Below, piece after piece: positions 16,873 to 24,588 of a stretch of DNA of 55,741 nt. The position numbers and the translations under genes were made by a program. A model generated the notes under the pieces. That model did no database searches, had not been told where the DNA came from, and worked only from the letters and a program-made list of their open reading frames with translations. Position 1 is the stretch's first letter. The number at the start of each line of letters is the position of its first letter. Origin of the DNA: Sulfuriflexus sp032250955 (lineage in GTDB: Bacteria > Pseudomonadota > Gammaproteobacteria > AKS1); contig NZ_JAVVES010000010.1 of assembly GCF_032250955.1 (NCBI RefSeq), positions 1-55,741 on the forward strand, read 5' to 3'.

Positions 16873-17047
16873 AAAGGCGCTTCTGGTTAAAGTGATCAGA
16901 CGGATGATGGCAAGGCGCATAGTCATGAAAAAAGCGGCGTTCACGGAGAACTGCGCATTTTCAATTGCTATGTCACATGCCAGCGCTGTCGCAGTGTTTT
17001 AATCAGTGGTTCCCGGGAAGAAACGAGCCTGAAAGGCGAGGTGTAAA

Positions 17048-17524
17048 ATGCACAATTCAAAAGCATTGGAAATTATAGTCGGCCTGTTTGTGGTGCTGGG
17101 TCTGGCGGCGTTGTTTATGTTGGCAATGAAGGTCAGTAACCTGACAACTTTTGCGGGCGAAGACGGTTATGAGGTAACGGCACGTTTTGAAAACATAGGT
17201 GGCCTCAAGGTACGTTCACCGGTAACGGTTGCGGGGGTACGTGTCGGGCGGGTCTCGGCGATTGGTTTTGACAACAAGACTTTCGAGGCAGTGATTACGA
17301 TGACTATCAGCAAAGATTACGATGTCCTGCCCACTGATACCTCGGCGAGTATCTTCACCTCGGGCCTGCTTGGCGAGCAATACGTCAGCCTTGAGCCGGG
17401 CGGCAGTGAGAAGTCTCTCAATCAAGGCAGCGAGATCCGTCTGACCCAGTCGGCCATTGTGCTGGAACAGGTCATTGGCCAGTTCCTGTATAGCCAGGCC
17501 GAGAGTGCCGGCGAGAGCAGGTAG
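17048..17524 (+). CDS. mlaD: MCE-domain phospholipid carrier MlaD
   Basis: A 158-residue protein with one N-terminal membrane segment (about 8-26) and a periplasmic MCE domain starting YEVTARFENIGGLKVRSPV. The later pore-loop region is SGLLGEQYVSLEPGG. MlaD forms a hexameric ring on MlaE in the inner membrane and exchanges lipid with the soluble carrier MlaC. An AGGCGAGGTG ribosome site precedes the ATG. It ends 4 nt before mlaB; mlaC, normally found in between, is missing. Confidence 0.95.
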   Translation: MHNSKALEIIVGLFVVLGLAALFMLAMKVSNLTTFAGEDGYEVTARFENIGGLKVRSPVTVAGVRVGRVSAIGFDNKTFEAVITMTISKDYDVLPTDTSASIFTSGLLGEQYVSLEPGGSEKSLNQGSEIRLTQSAIVLEQVIGQFLYSQAESAGESR

Positions 17525-17528
17525 GACG

Positions 17529-17843
17529 ATGTCGCAGAGCAATGACATCAACCTGACGCGTCGCGAGGATGGCTGCTTTATCCTTGAGGGGGTGCTCGAT
17601 TTCCAGAGCGTGCCAGGGATCTGGCAGCATGGCCTGGGTCTGTTTGCCGAGGCACAGAGCCTGGTGCTGGACCTGCAAGAGGTCAGCCGCAGTGACAGTG
17701 CCGGGCTGGCCCTACTGATCGAATGGATGCGTTTTGCCCGCAGCCACAACAAACCCATCAGTTTTATCAATATGCCGTCCCAGATGCTGGCCATTGCGCG
17801 TGTCAGCAGCCTCGACAATATTCTGCCGCTCGGCCGCGGCTGA
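17529..17843 (+). CDS. mlaB: STAS-domain protein MlaB
   Basis: A 104-residue STAS-domain protein. The characteristic loop is SRSDSAGLALLIEW, in which the Ser/Thr is thought to control binding to MlaF. In the Mla complex MlaB stabilises and regulates MlaF in the cytoplasm. The start at 17529 is preceded by GTAGGACG and is only 4 nt after the mlaD stop codon. Length fits E. coli MlaB (97). Confidence 0.9.
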   Translation: MSQSNDINLTRREDGCFILEGVLDFQSVPGIWQHGLGLFAEAQSLVLDLQEVSRSDSAGLALLIEWMRFARSHNKPISFINMPSQMLAIARVSSLDNILPLGRG

Positions 17844-17866
17844 TTTCCTTATTCCCCCGTATTTTT

Positions 17867-17886
17867 AGCCTTCGCAGGCTTTTTTA
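17867..17886 (+). terminator. short intrinsic terminator after mlaB
   Basis: A 5-bp stem AGCCT/AGGCT with a 4-nt loop TCGC, followed by a run of T (17881-17885). It lies 24 nt past the mlaB stop. The stem is short, so termination may be partial. Confidence 0.5.
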
Positions 17887-17930
17887 TATAGAATAGGCCG
17901 CCTTTAAGGCCCCTTTCAGGCAGGTGAGTT

Positions 17931-18185
17931 ATGCAACCCGAAGCAATTAAGACATTGATTGAAGAAGGATTATCCGGCGTAGAAGCACGAGTAAGCGGTG
18001 ATGGCAGCCATTTTGAGGCTATCGTGATCGGTGAGATCTTCGATGGCATGAGTCCATTGAACAAGCAGCGTACTGTGTATGGCACCCTCGGTGACCGGAT
18101 TACCTCTGGCGAAATCCACGCCTTGAGCATCAAGGCATACACGCCGGCCGAATGGGAAAAGGCCAGCAAGATGCAGGTATCCTGA
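17931..18185 (+). CDS. ibaG: BolA-family protein IbaG
   Basis: An 84-residue BolA-like protein matching E. coli IbaG (YrbA), with GDGSHFEAIVIGEIF and the conserved KQRTVYGTLGDRI. IbaG pairs with monothiol glutaredoxin and [2Fe-2S] clusters and has been tied to acid tolerance and envelope state. It stands between mlaB and murA, its usual place. CAGGTGAG before the ATG serves as ribosome site. Hairpins follow the stop codon. Confidence 0.94.
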   Translation: MQPEAIKTLIEEGLSGVEARVSGDGSHFEAIVIGEIFDGMSPLNKQRTVYGTLGDRITSGEIHALSIKAYTPAEWEKASKMQVS

Positions 18186-18192
18186 GCGGTAG

Positions 18193-18247
18193 CCCCGTCT
18201 TTCCCGGGGCAGGATGACAGGCCACCGCTAGAGGTGGCTTTCTTTTT
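18193..18247 (+). terminator. tandem hairpins with terminator after ibaG
   Basis: Two stem-loops follow ibaG. The first pairs GCCCCG (18193-18198) with CGGGGC (18206-18211). The second pairs GCCACC (18222-18227) with GGTGGC (18234-18239) and is followed by TTTCTTTTT, so it can act as an intrinsic terminator just before murA. Confidence 0.75.
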
Positions 18248-18279
18248 GAAACGTTATGCAGGCACGAGAAGCACAAAAA

Positions 18280-19539
18280 ATGGACAAGTTGATTATTACC
18301 GGCGGTACCCGACTCGATGGCAGTGTGCGTATTGCCGGGGCAAAGAATGCCGCCTTGCCGATTATTGCGGCTGCGCTGCTGGCAGATCAGCCAGTGATGA
18401 TTCGCAACGTGCCACACCTGCACGATGTCACCACCACGCTCGAACTGCTTGGCCGTATGGGGGTGGACTTTGTTGTTGATGAAAAACTCAACATTGAGAT
18501 CAATGCGCAGACGATAAAGAATTTCTACGTGCCCTATGAGCTGGTGAAGACCATGCGTTCTTCCATCCTGGTGCTGGGGCCCTTGCTGGCGCGCTTCGGC
18601 AAGGCCGAGGTTTCCCTGCCCGGTGGTTGTGCTATTGGCTCACGGCCGGTGGATCTGCACATCAAGGGTCTCGAGGCGATGGGTGCCGAGATCACTGTCG
18701 AGAACGGCTACATCAAGGCGAAGGCCAGCCGCCTCAAGGGTGCGCGCCTGGTCATGGATATCGTCACTGTAACCGGTACCGAAAATCTGATGATGGCGGC
18801 AACCCTGGCCGATGGCACCACCGTGATCGAAAACGCCGCACGCGAACCGGAAGTACTCGACCTGGCGCAGTGCCTGAACAGCATGGGTGCCAAGATCAGT
18901 GGTGCCGGTAGTGACACCATTACCATCGAGGGTGTCGAGAAATTACACGGCACGACCTATGACGTGTTGCCCGACCGCATCGAAACCGGTACCTACCTGG
19001 TCGCCGCTGCAATCACGGGTGGCCGTATCATGGTCAAGGATACCCGCCCGAATATTCTTGATGCGGTAATCGCCAAGTTGCGCGAGGCCGGGGCAAAGAT
19101 CGAGATCGGTGAAGACTGGATTAGCCTGGATATGGAAGGCCGGCGGCCAAAGGCAGTCTCTATTCATACGGCGCCATACCCGGCCTTTCCAACCGATATG
19201 CAGGCCCAGTTCACGGCCCTGAATATCGTTGCCGAGGGTGCCGGCACCATTACCGAGACCGTGTTTGAAAACCGTTTCATGCACGTTTCCGAGATGCAAC
19301 GCATGGGTGCCGAGATCCGTCTCGAGGGTAACACCGCGTTCAGTAATGGTAAGGAAAAGCTCACCGGTGCCCCGGTAATGGCTACCGACCTGCGCGCCTC
19401 GGCCAGCCTGGTGCTGGCCGGCCTGGTTGCCGAAGGCGACACGATTGTGGATCGAATTTATCACATCGACCGTGGCTACGATTGTATTGAAGAGAAACTG
19501 GCGGGGCTTGGCGCAACCATTCGCCGCATACCGGATTAA
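18280..19539 (+). CDS. murA: UDP-N-acetylglucosamine 1-carboxyvinyltransferase MurA
   Basis: A 419-residue enzyme, the same length as E. coli MurA. It adds enolpyruvate from PEP to UDP-GlcNAc, the first committed step of peptidoglycan synthesis. The catalytic Cys117 lies in PGGCAIGSRPVD, so it should be fosfomycin-sensitive (inference from the residue). Other marks are SGAKNAALP-type IAGAKNAALPI near the start and FPTDMQAQFTAL. The start MDKLIITGG at 18280 is preferred to an ATG eight codons upstream, which has no ribosome site. hisG follows after 14 nt. Confidence 0.97.
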   Translation: MDKLIITGGTRLDGSVRIAGAKNAALPIIAAALLADQPVMIRNVPHLHDVTTTLELLGRMGVDFVVDEKLNIEINAQTIKNFYVPYELVKTMRSSILVLGPLLARFGKAEVSLPGGCAIGSRPVDLHIKGLEAMGAEITVENGYIKAKASRLKGARLVMDIVTVTGTENLMMAATLADGTTVIENAAREPEVLDLAQCLNSMGAKISGAGSDTITIEGVEKLHGTTYDVLPDRIETGTYLVAAAITGGRIMVKDTRPNILDAVIAKLREAGAKIEIGEDWISLDMEGRRPKAVSIHTAPYPAFPTDMQAQFTALNIVAEGAGTITETVFENRFMHVSEMQRMGAEIRLEGNTAFSNGKEKLTGAPVMATDLRASASLVLAGLVAEGDTIVDRIYHIDRGYDCIEEKLAGLGATIRRIPD

Positions 19540-19553
19540 GCAGGATTGTAAAG

Positions 19554-20201
19554 ATGAGTAATGACACGATCAGCATTGCCGTATCCAAGGGGCGTATCTA
19601 TAAAGAGGCACTGCCACTGCTGGCGCATGCAGGTATCGTGCCGGTCGACGACCCGGAGACCTCGCGCAAGCTAATCCTTGATACCAACCAGCCTGACGTG
19701 AAGCTGGTGATCATTCGTGCCTCTGATGTGCCGACCTTTGTCGAGTATGGTGCCGCCGATATGGGCATTACCGGCAAGGATGTCTTGCTTGAGTACGGTG
19801 GCAGTGAGCTCTACGAACCACTGGACCTGAAGATTGCCGGCTGCAAGATGATGGTCGCCGGCCCGACTACACCGGCAGCGAAACACCCGGGGCGCACGCG
19901 TATCGCCAGCAAGTATATCAATATCGCCAAACAGTTTTACGCCGGCAAGGGTCAGCAGGTTGAAATCATCAAGCTCTATGGTTCGATGGAGCTTGCCCCG
20001 CTGGTGGGTCTGGCTGACCTGATTGTCGACCTGGTCGATACCGGTAACACGCTCAAGGCCAATGGCCTTGAACCGCTGGAACACATCATGGATATCAGTT
20101 CCCGGTTGATCGTCAACAAGGCCTCAATGAAAATGAAGCACGCCCGCATCAAGGCCTTTATCGCGACCATGGCCGAAGCCGTGGCGACGAAGGAGGCCTG
20201 A
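19554..20201 (+). CDS. hisG: ATP phosphoribosyltransferase, short form HisG
   Basis: A 215-residue HisG of the short (HisGS) class. It catalyses the first step of histidine synthesis, joining ATP and PRPP. Visible motifs are AVSKGRIYKEALPLL, YGAADMGITGKDVL and VDLVDTGNTLKANGL. The C-terminal feedback domain of long HisG is missing, so the enzyme should need the regulatory partner HisZ, which is not encoded in this window. It lies 14 nt after murA and 3 nt before hisD. Confidence 0.95.
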   Translation: MSNDTISIAVSKGRIYKEALPLLAHAGIVPVDDPETSRKLILDTNQPDVKLVIIRASDVPTFVEYGAADMGITGKDVLLEYGGSELYEPLDLKIAGCKMMVAGPTTPAAKHPGRTRIASKYINIAKQFYAGKGQQVEIIKLYGSMELAPLVGLADLIVDLVDTGNTLKANGLEPLEHIMDISSRLIVNKASMKMKHARIKAFIATMAEAVATKEA

Positions 20202-20204
20202 CGC

Positions 20205-21506
20205 ATGCCCGCGATCACTCGCCTGGATAGCACGCAAGATGATTTCCGCGCGCGTCTCGATGCCTTGCTGGCCTGGGAGTCGGTTTCCGATGCCGCCGTG
20301 TTCAAGACGGTCAATGAAATACTGAATGCCGTGCGCACGCGCGGTGACGCGGCGGTGCTCGAATACACGAAGAAATTTGACCGCCTCGATGTCGCCGTGA
20401 TGAGTGAGCTGGAAATGTCGGCCGAGCGCCTGCAACAGGCGCTGGCGAGCATCCCTGCCGAACAACGTAGCGCGCTCGAGACTGCCGCACAACGTGTGCG
20501 CCAATACCATGACAAGCAACGCATGGAATCATGGTCATATACCGAGGCCGACGGTACCTTGCTTGGACAGCAGGTGACTGCGCTGGACCGTGCCGGCCTC
20601 TATGTGCCCGGTGGCAAGGCTGCCTATCCCTCTTCGGTGCTGATGAACGCCATTCCGGCCAAGGTCGCCGGCGTGAGAGAGCTGATCATGGTTGTGCCGA
20701 CCCCGGATGGCACGATCAACGAACTCGTGCTGGCCGCGGCCGCCATCGCCGGTGTAGACCGGGTCTTCACCGTCGGTGGCGCACAGGCGGTGGCCGCGCT
20801 TGCCTATGGCACACAAACCATTCCCCAGGTAGACAAGATCGTCGGTCCTGGAAATATCTATGTCGCCACCGCCAAGCGCATGGTCTTTGGCACGGTCGGT
20901 ATCGACATGATTGCCGGGCCTTCCGAGATCCTCGTTATCTGTGACGGCGAGACTGACCCGGACTGGATCGCCATGGACCTGTTCTCGCAGGCTGAGCACG
21001 ACGAAGACGCACAATCTATTCTGTTGTGCCCGGATGCGGACTATCTCGACAAGGTTGCCGCGAGCATGGACAAGCTCATGGCGGAAATGCCTCGCGCCGA
21101 AATGATCACGACCGCCCTGAAAGACCGGGGTGCACTGATCAAGGTCAAAGACCTTGACGAGGCAGTGGAGATCGCCAATATCATTGCGCCCGAACACCTG
21201 GAGTTATCGGTGGCCGAGCCGGAGGCGATGAGCAAGAAGATCCGCAATGCCGGTGCCATCTTCATGGGCCGCTACACTGCCGAGGCGCTTGGTGATTACT
21301 GCGCCGGGCCGAACCATGTGCTGCCGACCTCGCGCACCGCGCGTTTCAGTTCGCCACTGGGCGTATATGACTTCCAGAAGCGATCCAGTTTGATCATGTG
21401 CTCGGCGGCAGGCAGTTCCGAACTCAGCAAGGTGGCCTCGACGCTGGCCCGCGGCGAAGGCCTGACCGCGCATGCCCGCTCGGCTGAATACCGAATTAAA
21501 AAATAA
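20205..21506 (+). CDS. hisD: histidinol dehydrogenase
   Basis: A 433-residue HisD. It oxidises histidinol to histidine in the last two steps of the pathway with NAD+ and a bound zinc. Motifs include GLYVPGGKAAYPSSVLM, FTVGGAQAVAALAYGT, GPSEILVI, SQAEHDEDAQS and GPNHVLPTS. AAGGAGG is placed just before the start, inside the end of hisG, indicating coupled translation. The operon is broken after it by a 260-nt gap with a long inverted repeat. Confidence 0.97.
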   Translation: MPAITRLDSTQDDFRARLDALLAWESVSDAAVFKTVNEILNAVRTRGDAAVLEYTKKFDRLDVAVMSELEMSAERLQQALASIPAEQRSALETAAQRVRQYHDKQRMESWSYTEADGTLLGQQVTALDRAGLYVPGGKAAYPSSVLMNAIPAKVAGVRELIMVVPTPDGTINELVLAAAAIAGVDRVFTVGGAQAVAALAYGTQTIPQVDKIVGPGNIYVATAKRMVFGTVGIDMIAGPSEILVICDGETDPDWIAMDLFSQAEHDEDAQSILLCPDADYLDKVAASMDKLMAEMPRAEMITTALKDRGALIKVKDLDEAVEIANIIAPEHLELSVAEPEAMSKKIRNAGAIFMGRYTAEALGDYCAGPNHVLPTSRTARFSSPLGVYDFQKRSSLIMCSAAGSSELSKVASTLARGEGLTAHARSAEYRIKK

Positions 21507-21558
21507 TTGGACAGGATATACAGAATAAAAAAGATTAAAAAACATCTTTTTAAAAGGC

Positions 21559-21761
21559 AAAAGCCCAACGCAGAGGCGCGAAGACGCAGAGAACGCAAAG
21601 AGTTTTATTGATTTATTTCTACGTTAGCTTTTGAATTATGACGGATACAACGAGCATTTTAGAAAAATAACGACATAATGCAGAGGAACTGAAGAACCAG
21701 AGTATTTTAGTTCATTGTTCTCTGCGACCTTTGCGTCTTCGCGCCTCTGCGTTGGGCTTTT
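21559..21761. repeat. long inverted repeat, copy 2
   Basis: Left arm 21559-21588 and right arm 21732-21761 are perfect reverse complements over 30 bp; weaker pairing extends inward to about 21603 and 21719. The 143-nt centre is A+T-rich and has no gene. The arms consist of roughly 8-bp words such as ACGCAGAG, GCGCGAAG and ACGCAAAG, the same vocabulary as the element at 13061-13212. The right arm ends only 5 nt before the hisC start codon, taking the place of a normal ribosome site. Confidence 0.9.
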
Positions 21762-21766
21762 AAACT

Positions 21767-22849
21767 ATGGCTGATACAAAAGAACTTATAGAAAAACTCG
21801 TTCGTGAGGAAGTGCGTGCCCTGTCGGCCTATCACGTGCCGGCCGCGAGCGGCTACATAAAACTGGATGCCATGGAAAACCCTTATCAGTTTCCCGCTGA
21901 ACTCATTGATGAATGGCTGCAGGTCTTACGCGAGGTCGAGCTGAATCGCTACCCGGACCCGGGGGCAATCTCGCTGAAGGCCGAATTGCGCAAGGCGATG
22001 CATATACCGGTCGGCATGGAGGTGCTGCTCGGGAATGGTTCGGACGAGATTATCCAGATGATTATGATGGCGCTGGCCCGGCCCGGGGCCACAATGCTCG
22101 CGCCCGAGCCGGGCTTTGTCATGTATCGCATGATCGCGCTGTTCTGCAATATGGAATATGTCGGCGTGCCGTTGAATACCGACTTCAGTCTCGATATGCC
22201 CGCCATGCGGGCGGCGATAGAGCAGCAGCCAGCAGTGACCTTCCTGGCCTGGCCGAACAACCCGACCGGCAACCTGTTCGCCGAGACGGATGTGCTTGAG
22301 ATTATCGAGCGCGCCCCGGGTCTTGTCGTCCTCGACGAGGCCTATACCAGTTTTGCCGGCAAGAGCTTCATGAACCGACTGGGCGAATATGCCAACCTCG
22401 TCGTCATGCGCACGGTCTCCAAGTCCGGTCTTGCCGGTCTGCGTCTTGGTTACCTGGCCGGTCCGGCGGCCTGGCTGAACGAGTTCGACAAGGTACGCCT
22501 GCCATACAATATCAATGTCCTGACCCAGGCCAGTGCCGGGTTTGCGCTTCAACATGCCGAGATACTCGATGAACAAGCTGCCCGTTTGTGTGGTGCGCGC
22601 GAGGAACTGTTTGCCGCCCTCAAGGCACTGGACGGCGTAACGCCTTACGAAAGCGCGGCCAATTTCATTCTGTTCCGTGTCCCGGCTGGCCAGGCGACAT
22701 CGGTTTTCGAGTCCCTGAAGGCGCAAAACGTGCTGATCAAGAACATGCATCCGACCGGCGGTATGCTGGAAAATTGTCTCCGGGTTACGGTCAGCACACC
22801 GGAGGAAAATGCTGCCTTCCTCGACGCGCTAGGGCAGAGCCTCGACTGA
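21767..22849 (+). CDS. hisC: histidinol-phosphate aminotransferase
   Basis: A 360-residue fold-type I PLP aminotransferase. It makes histidinol phosphate from imidazole acetol phosphate and glutamate. The PLP lysine is Lys219 in MRTVSKSGLAGLRLGYLAG; WPNNPTGN and LDEAYTSF are the substrate and cofactor motifs. The N terminus (VRALSAYHVP, KLDAMENPY) matches family members, so the start at 21767 is probably right although no Shine-Dalgarno precedes it: the repeat arm ends 5 nt upstream. Confidence 0.95.
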   Translation: MADTKELIEKLVREEVRALSAYHVPAASGYIKLDAMENPYQFPAELIDEWLQVLREVELNRYPDPGAISLKAELRKAMHIPVGMEVLLGNGSDEIIQMIMMALARPGATMLAPEPGFVMYRMIALFCNMEYVGVPLNTDFSLDMPAMRAAIEQQPAVTFLAWPNNPTGNLFAETDVLEIIERAPGLVVLDEAYTSFAGKSFMNRLGEYANLVVMRTVSKSGLAGLRLGYLAGPAAWLNEFDKVRLPYNINVLTQASAGFALQHAEILDEQAARLCGAREELFAALKALDGVTPYESAANFILFRVPAGQATSVFESLKAQNVLIKNMHPTGGMLENCLRVTVSTPEENAAFLDALGQSLD

Positions 22850-22888
22850 GTGTCCGTTGCGCCACTCCACCGATGGATGTTAACGCGA

Positions 22889-22928
22889 GGCTTCCTGAAA
22901 CGGCGTTTTATCGGAAAGCCATTTTTAT
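22889..22928 (+). terminator. probable intrinsic terminator after hisC
   Basis: GGCTTCC (22889-22895) pairs with GGAAAGCC (22913-22920) with one bulged base; AAAC/GTTT pairs inside. ATTTTTAT follows. It lies about 40 nt past the hisC stop codon. Confidence 0.55.
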
Positions 22929-23088
22929 CCATCCTGTTCAAGCCTTGTCCCGGGATACCTGGCGGCCACCAGGGAGTCGATTTTTTGACTTTATCCTGAT
23001 ACTGTATTTCCCGTCATGTTGCATGCCGCTGGCGCACTCGAATGCCATTTATATTAAAAGATAAAAAGCCAAGCTGGAGAGAATACCC

Positions 23089-23376
23089 ATGTCGAATGAA
23101 GGCTACCACGAACCCATTGATGAACTAACGGATGAAACCCGGGATATGCACCGGGCCATAACATCCCTGATGGAAGAGCTGGAGGCAGTGGACTGGTATA
23201 ACCAGCGAGTTGATGCGTGTAAAGATGAAGAACTCAGGGCCATACTCGTGCATAATCGTGATGAAGAAAAAGAGCACGCCGCAATGGTCCTGGAATGGAT
23301 AAGAAGAAAAGACCCGAAAATGGATGAAGAATTAAAGGATTATCTCTTTACCGAAAAGCCGATTGCACATAAATAG
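23089..23376 (+). CDS. encapsulated-ferritin-like (EncFtn) protein, orphan
   Basis: A 95-residue, mostly alpha-helical acidic protein. It matches the encapsulated ferritin family (EncFtn, as in Rhodospirillum rubrum), with the two helix motifs LMEELEAVDWYNQRV (28-41) and HNRDEEKEHAAMVLEWIRR (55-73). Family ferroxidase residues are present: Glu29/30, Glu32, Trp36, Tyr37, Glu59/60, Glu62 and His63. Such proteins form ring-shaped decamers that oxidise Fe2+ inside an encapsulin shell. Here the protein ends at PIAHK with no visible C-terminal shell-targeting peptide, and no encapsulin gene follows. GGAGAG precedes the start. Its base composition is lower in G+C than hisC. Confidence 0.88.
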   Translation: MSNEGYHEPIDELTDETRDMHRAITSLMEELEAVDWYNQRVDACKDEELRAILVHNRDEEKEHAAMVLEWIRRKDPKMDEELKDYLFTEKPIAHK

Positions 23377-23559
23377 TTATACCCCGCAAGATGGGCGCTA
23401 TCGTCGATAATCATATTGGAAAGAACCCTTCTGCAAGAGCGGCAGGTATGGCACTGATATTAAATGGCGGTATTGATTTTTTTGTCCGGCTTCCATCACG
23501 CATTGAATATTATCACGGCAGTGGTGATTGCCTTGATAGCAAGACATAATAGCGCCATG

Positions 23560-23565
23560 TATAAT
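23560..23565 (+). promoter_or_regulatory. possible -10 element for carbonic anhydrase gene
   Basis: A perfect TATAAT lies 49 nt before the start of the carbonic anhydrase gene in the 238-nt gap after the EncFtn-like gene. No good -35 box is found 16-18 nt upstream, so this is only a weak promoter call. Confidence 0.3.
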
Positions 23566-23614
23566 ACTGTCTCCGCCCGTTCCGAACTTTAGCCATCGCG
23601 AGAAATGAATAGCC

Positions 23615-24226
23615 ATGCTTACCGCAAATGAAGCCCTGAAAAAATTAAAAGAAGGCAATGAGAGATTTATGTCGGGGGTACGTAGTATTGATGCCCTTAT
23701 GAAACAAATGCAAAGAGCCGATTTTGTCGAAGGACAGGCGCCGTTCGCCATCATTCTTGGCTGCTCCGACTCTCGCGTGCCGGCGGAAATTGTCTTTGAT
23801 CAGGGGCTGGGGGATCTGTTTGTTATTCGTGTTGCCGGCAATATCGTGGCGCCATCCCAGATCGGCAGTGTCGAATTTGCAGTAGAACAATTTGGCACAC
23901 CCCTGGTGGTTGTACTGGGTCATTCCATGTGTGGTGCGGTTATGGCGACGATCGATGATCTGGAGCACCCATCGCATGAAAAATCCTCCAATGTATTGTC
24001 GATTGTCGACAGGATACGGCCATCAGTAGAGCCGTTATTCGATACGGAGCTACGCAATAACCCCGAGCAGCTATTAAAATCTTCCATTCGAGCCAATATC
24101 CTTGCTGCTACGAATCACCTGAGACATGGTTCACAAATGCTTGAACAGTTAATGCTGAAAGGTGAGCTGAGTATTGTTGCCGCCGAATATTCACTCGAAT
24201 CCGGCAAGGTGGAATTCTTCGCCTGA
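23615..24226 (+). CDS. beta-class carbonic anhydrase
   Basis: A 203-residue beta-carbonic anhydrase, interconverting CO2 and bicarbonate. The zinc ligands are Cys50, His103 and Cys106 in LGCSDSR and GHSMCGAV; the Asp52-Arg54 catalytic dyad is also present. There is no signal peptide, so it should be cytoplasmic. A GCGAGAAA stretch may serve as ribosome site. The gene is followed by a terminator and appears to be its own transcription unit. It may supply bicarbonate to carboxylases, but no such gene is adjacent. Confidence 0.95.
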   Translation: MLTANEALKKLKEGNERFMSGVRSIDALMKQMQRADFVEGQAPFAIILGCSDSRVPAEIVFDQGLGDLFVIRVAGNIVAPSQIGSVEFAVEQFGTPLVVVLGHSMCGAVMATIDDLEHPSHEKSSNVLSIVDRIRPSVEPLFDTELRNNPEQLLKSSIRANILAATNHLRHGSQMLEQLMLKGELSIVAAEYSLESGKVEFFA

Positions 24227-24359
24227 AATCAGACGAATAGTTAGTCAGTTCAAGGTGAGACGCCAGGGGACTGATAACCATTCGTGACATTTTATAAATC
24301 TAATCTCACCGGGCAGGAATCATGCCTGTCTACAGCTGCTCGTAAACATATCAACCGGT
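24227..24359. other. start of a gene-free stretch (24227-24588)
   Basis: The 362 nt between the carbonic anhydrase gene and the secreted repeat protein hold the terminator at 24360-24406 and then an A+T-rich leader that probably contains the promoter of the next gene. A sequence TTGGCACG near 24485 resembles the -24 half of a sigma-54 promoter but has no proper -12 half. I see no gene. Confidence 0.5.
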
Positions 24360-24406
24360 AATAAAAGGCCGCCAACGGGATTTTCCGGTTGCCCGGCCCT
24401 TTATTG
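24360..24406 (+). terminator. intrinsic terminator after carbonic anhydrase gene
   Basis: GGCCG (24367-24371 region) pairs with CGGCC (24394-24398), and CAAC with GTTG inside. The outer AATAAA/TTTATT also pairs and supplies the T-rich tail (CTTTATT). It is about 135 nt past the stop codon. Confidence 0.7.
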
Positions 24407-24588
24407 AGTTACCCATTCGTTAGCTTGTCTGCGCCGTGCAATACGGGTTTTACGTATTACCGGAAAAAATAGTAATGCTAATGTTGGCACGTTTCAGTTT
24501 ATTCCTTTATGAATTTATCCATGTGCGGAGAGCAGCGACAGTTGTCGTTAGCTGGTATAACCGCCCTCATCTCAAGGAGTCAGTTACG

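Noticed and set aside
16925..17002. 25-codon open frame in the gap between mlaE and mlaD
   Set aside because: No convincing ribosome site, very short, and no recognisable pattern; could not be supported as a gene or as a remnant of mlaC.
19554..20201. HisG seemed truncated compared with the roughly 300-residue form
   Set aside because: Its length and motifs fit the known short HisG class that works with HisZ; it is not broken.
21926..22750. 274-codon open frame opposite hisC
   Set aside because: It mirrors the hisC coding sequence, has no family resemblance and no ribosome site.
24484..24505. Possible sigma-54 promoter (TTGGCACG) before the repeat protein
   Set aside because: The -24 half is good, but the -12 half lacks the required GC at the right spacing.
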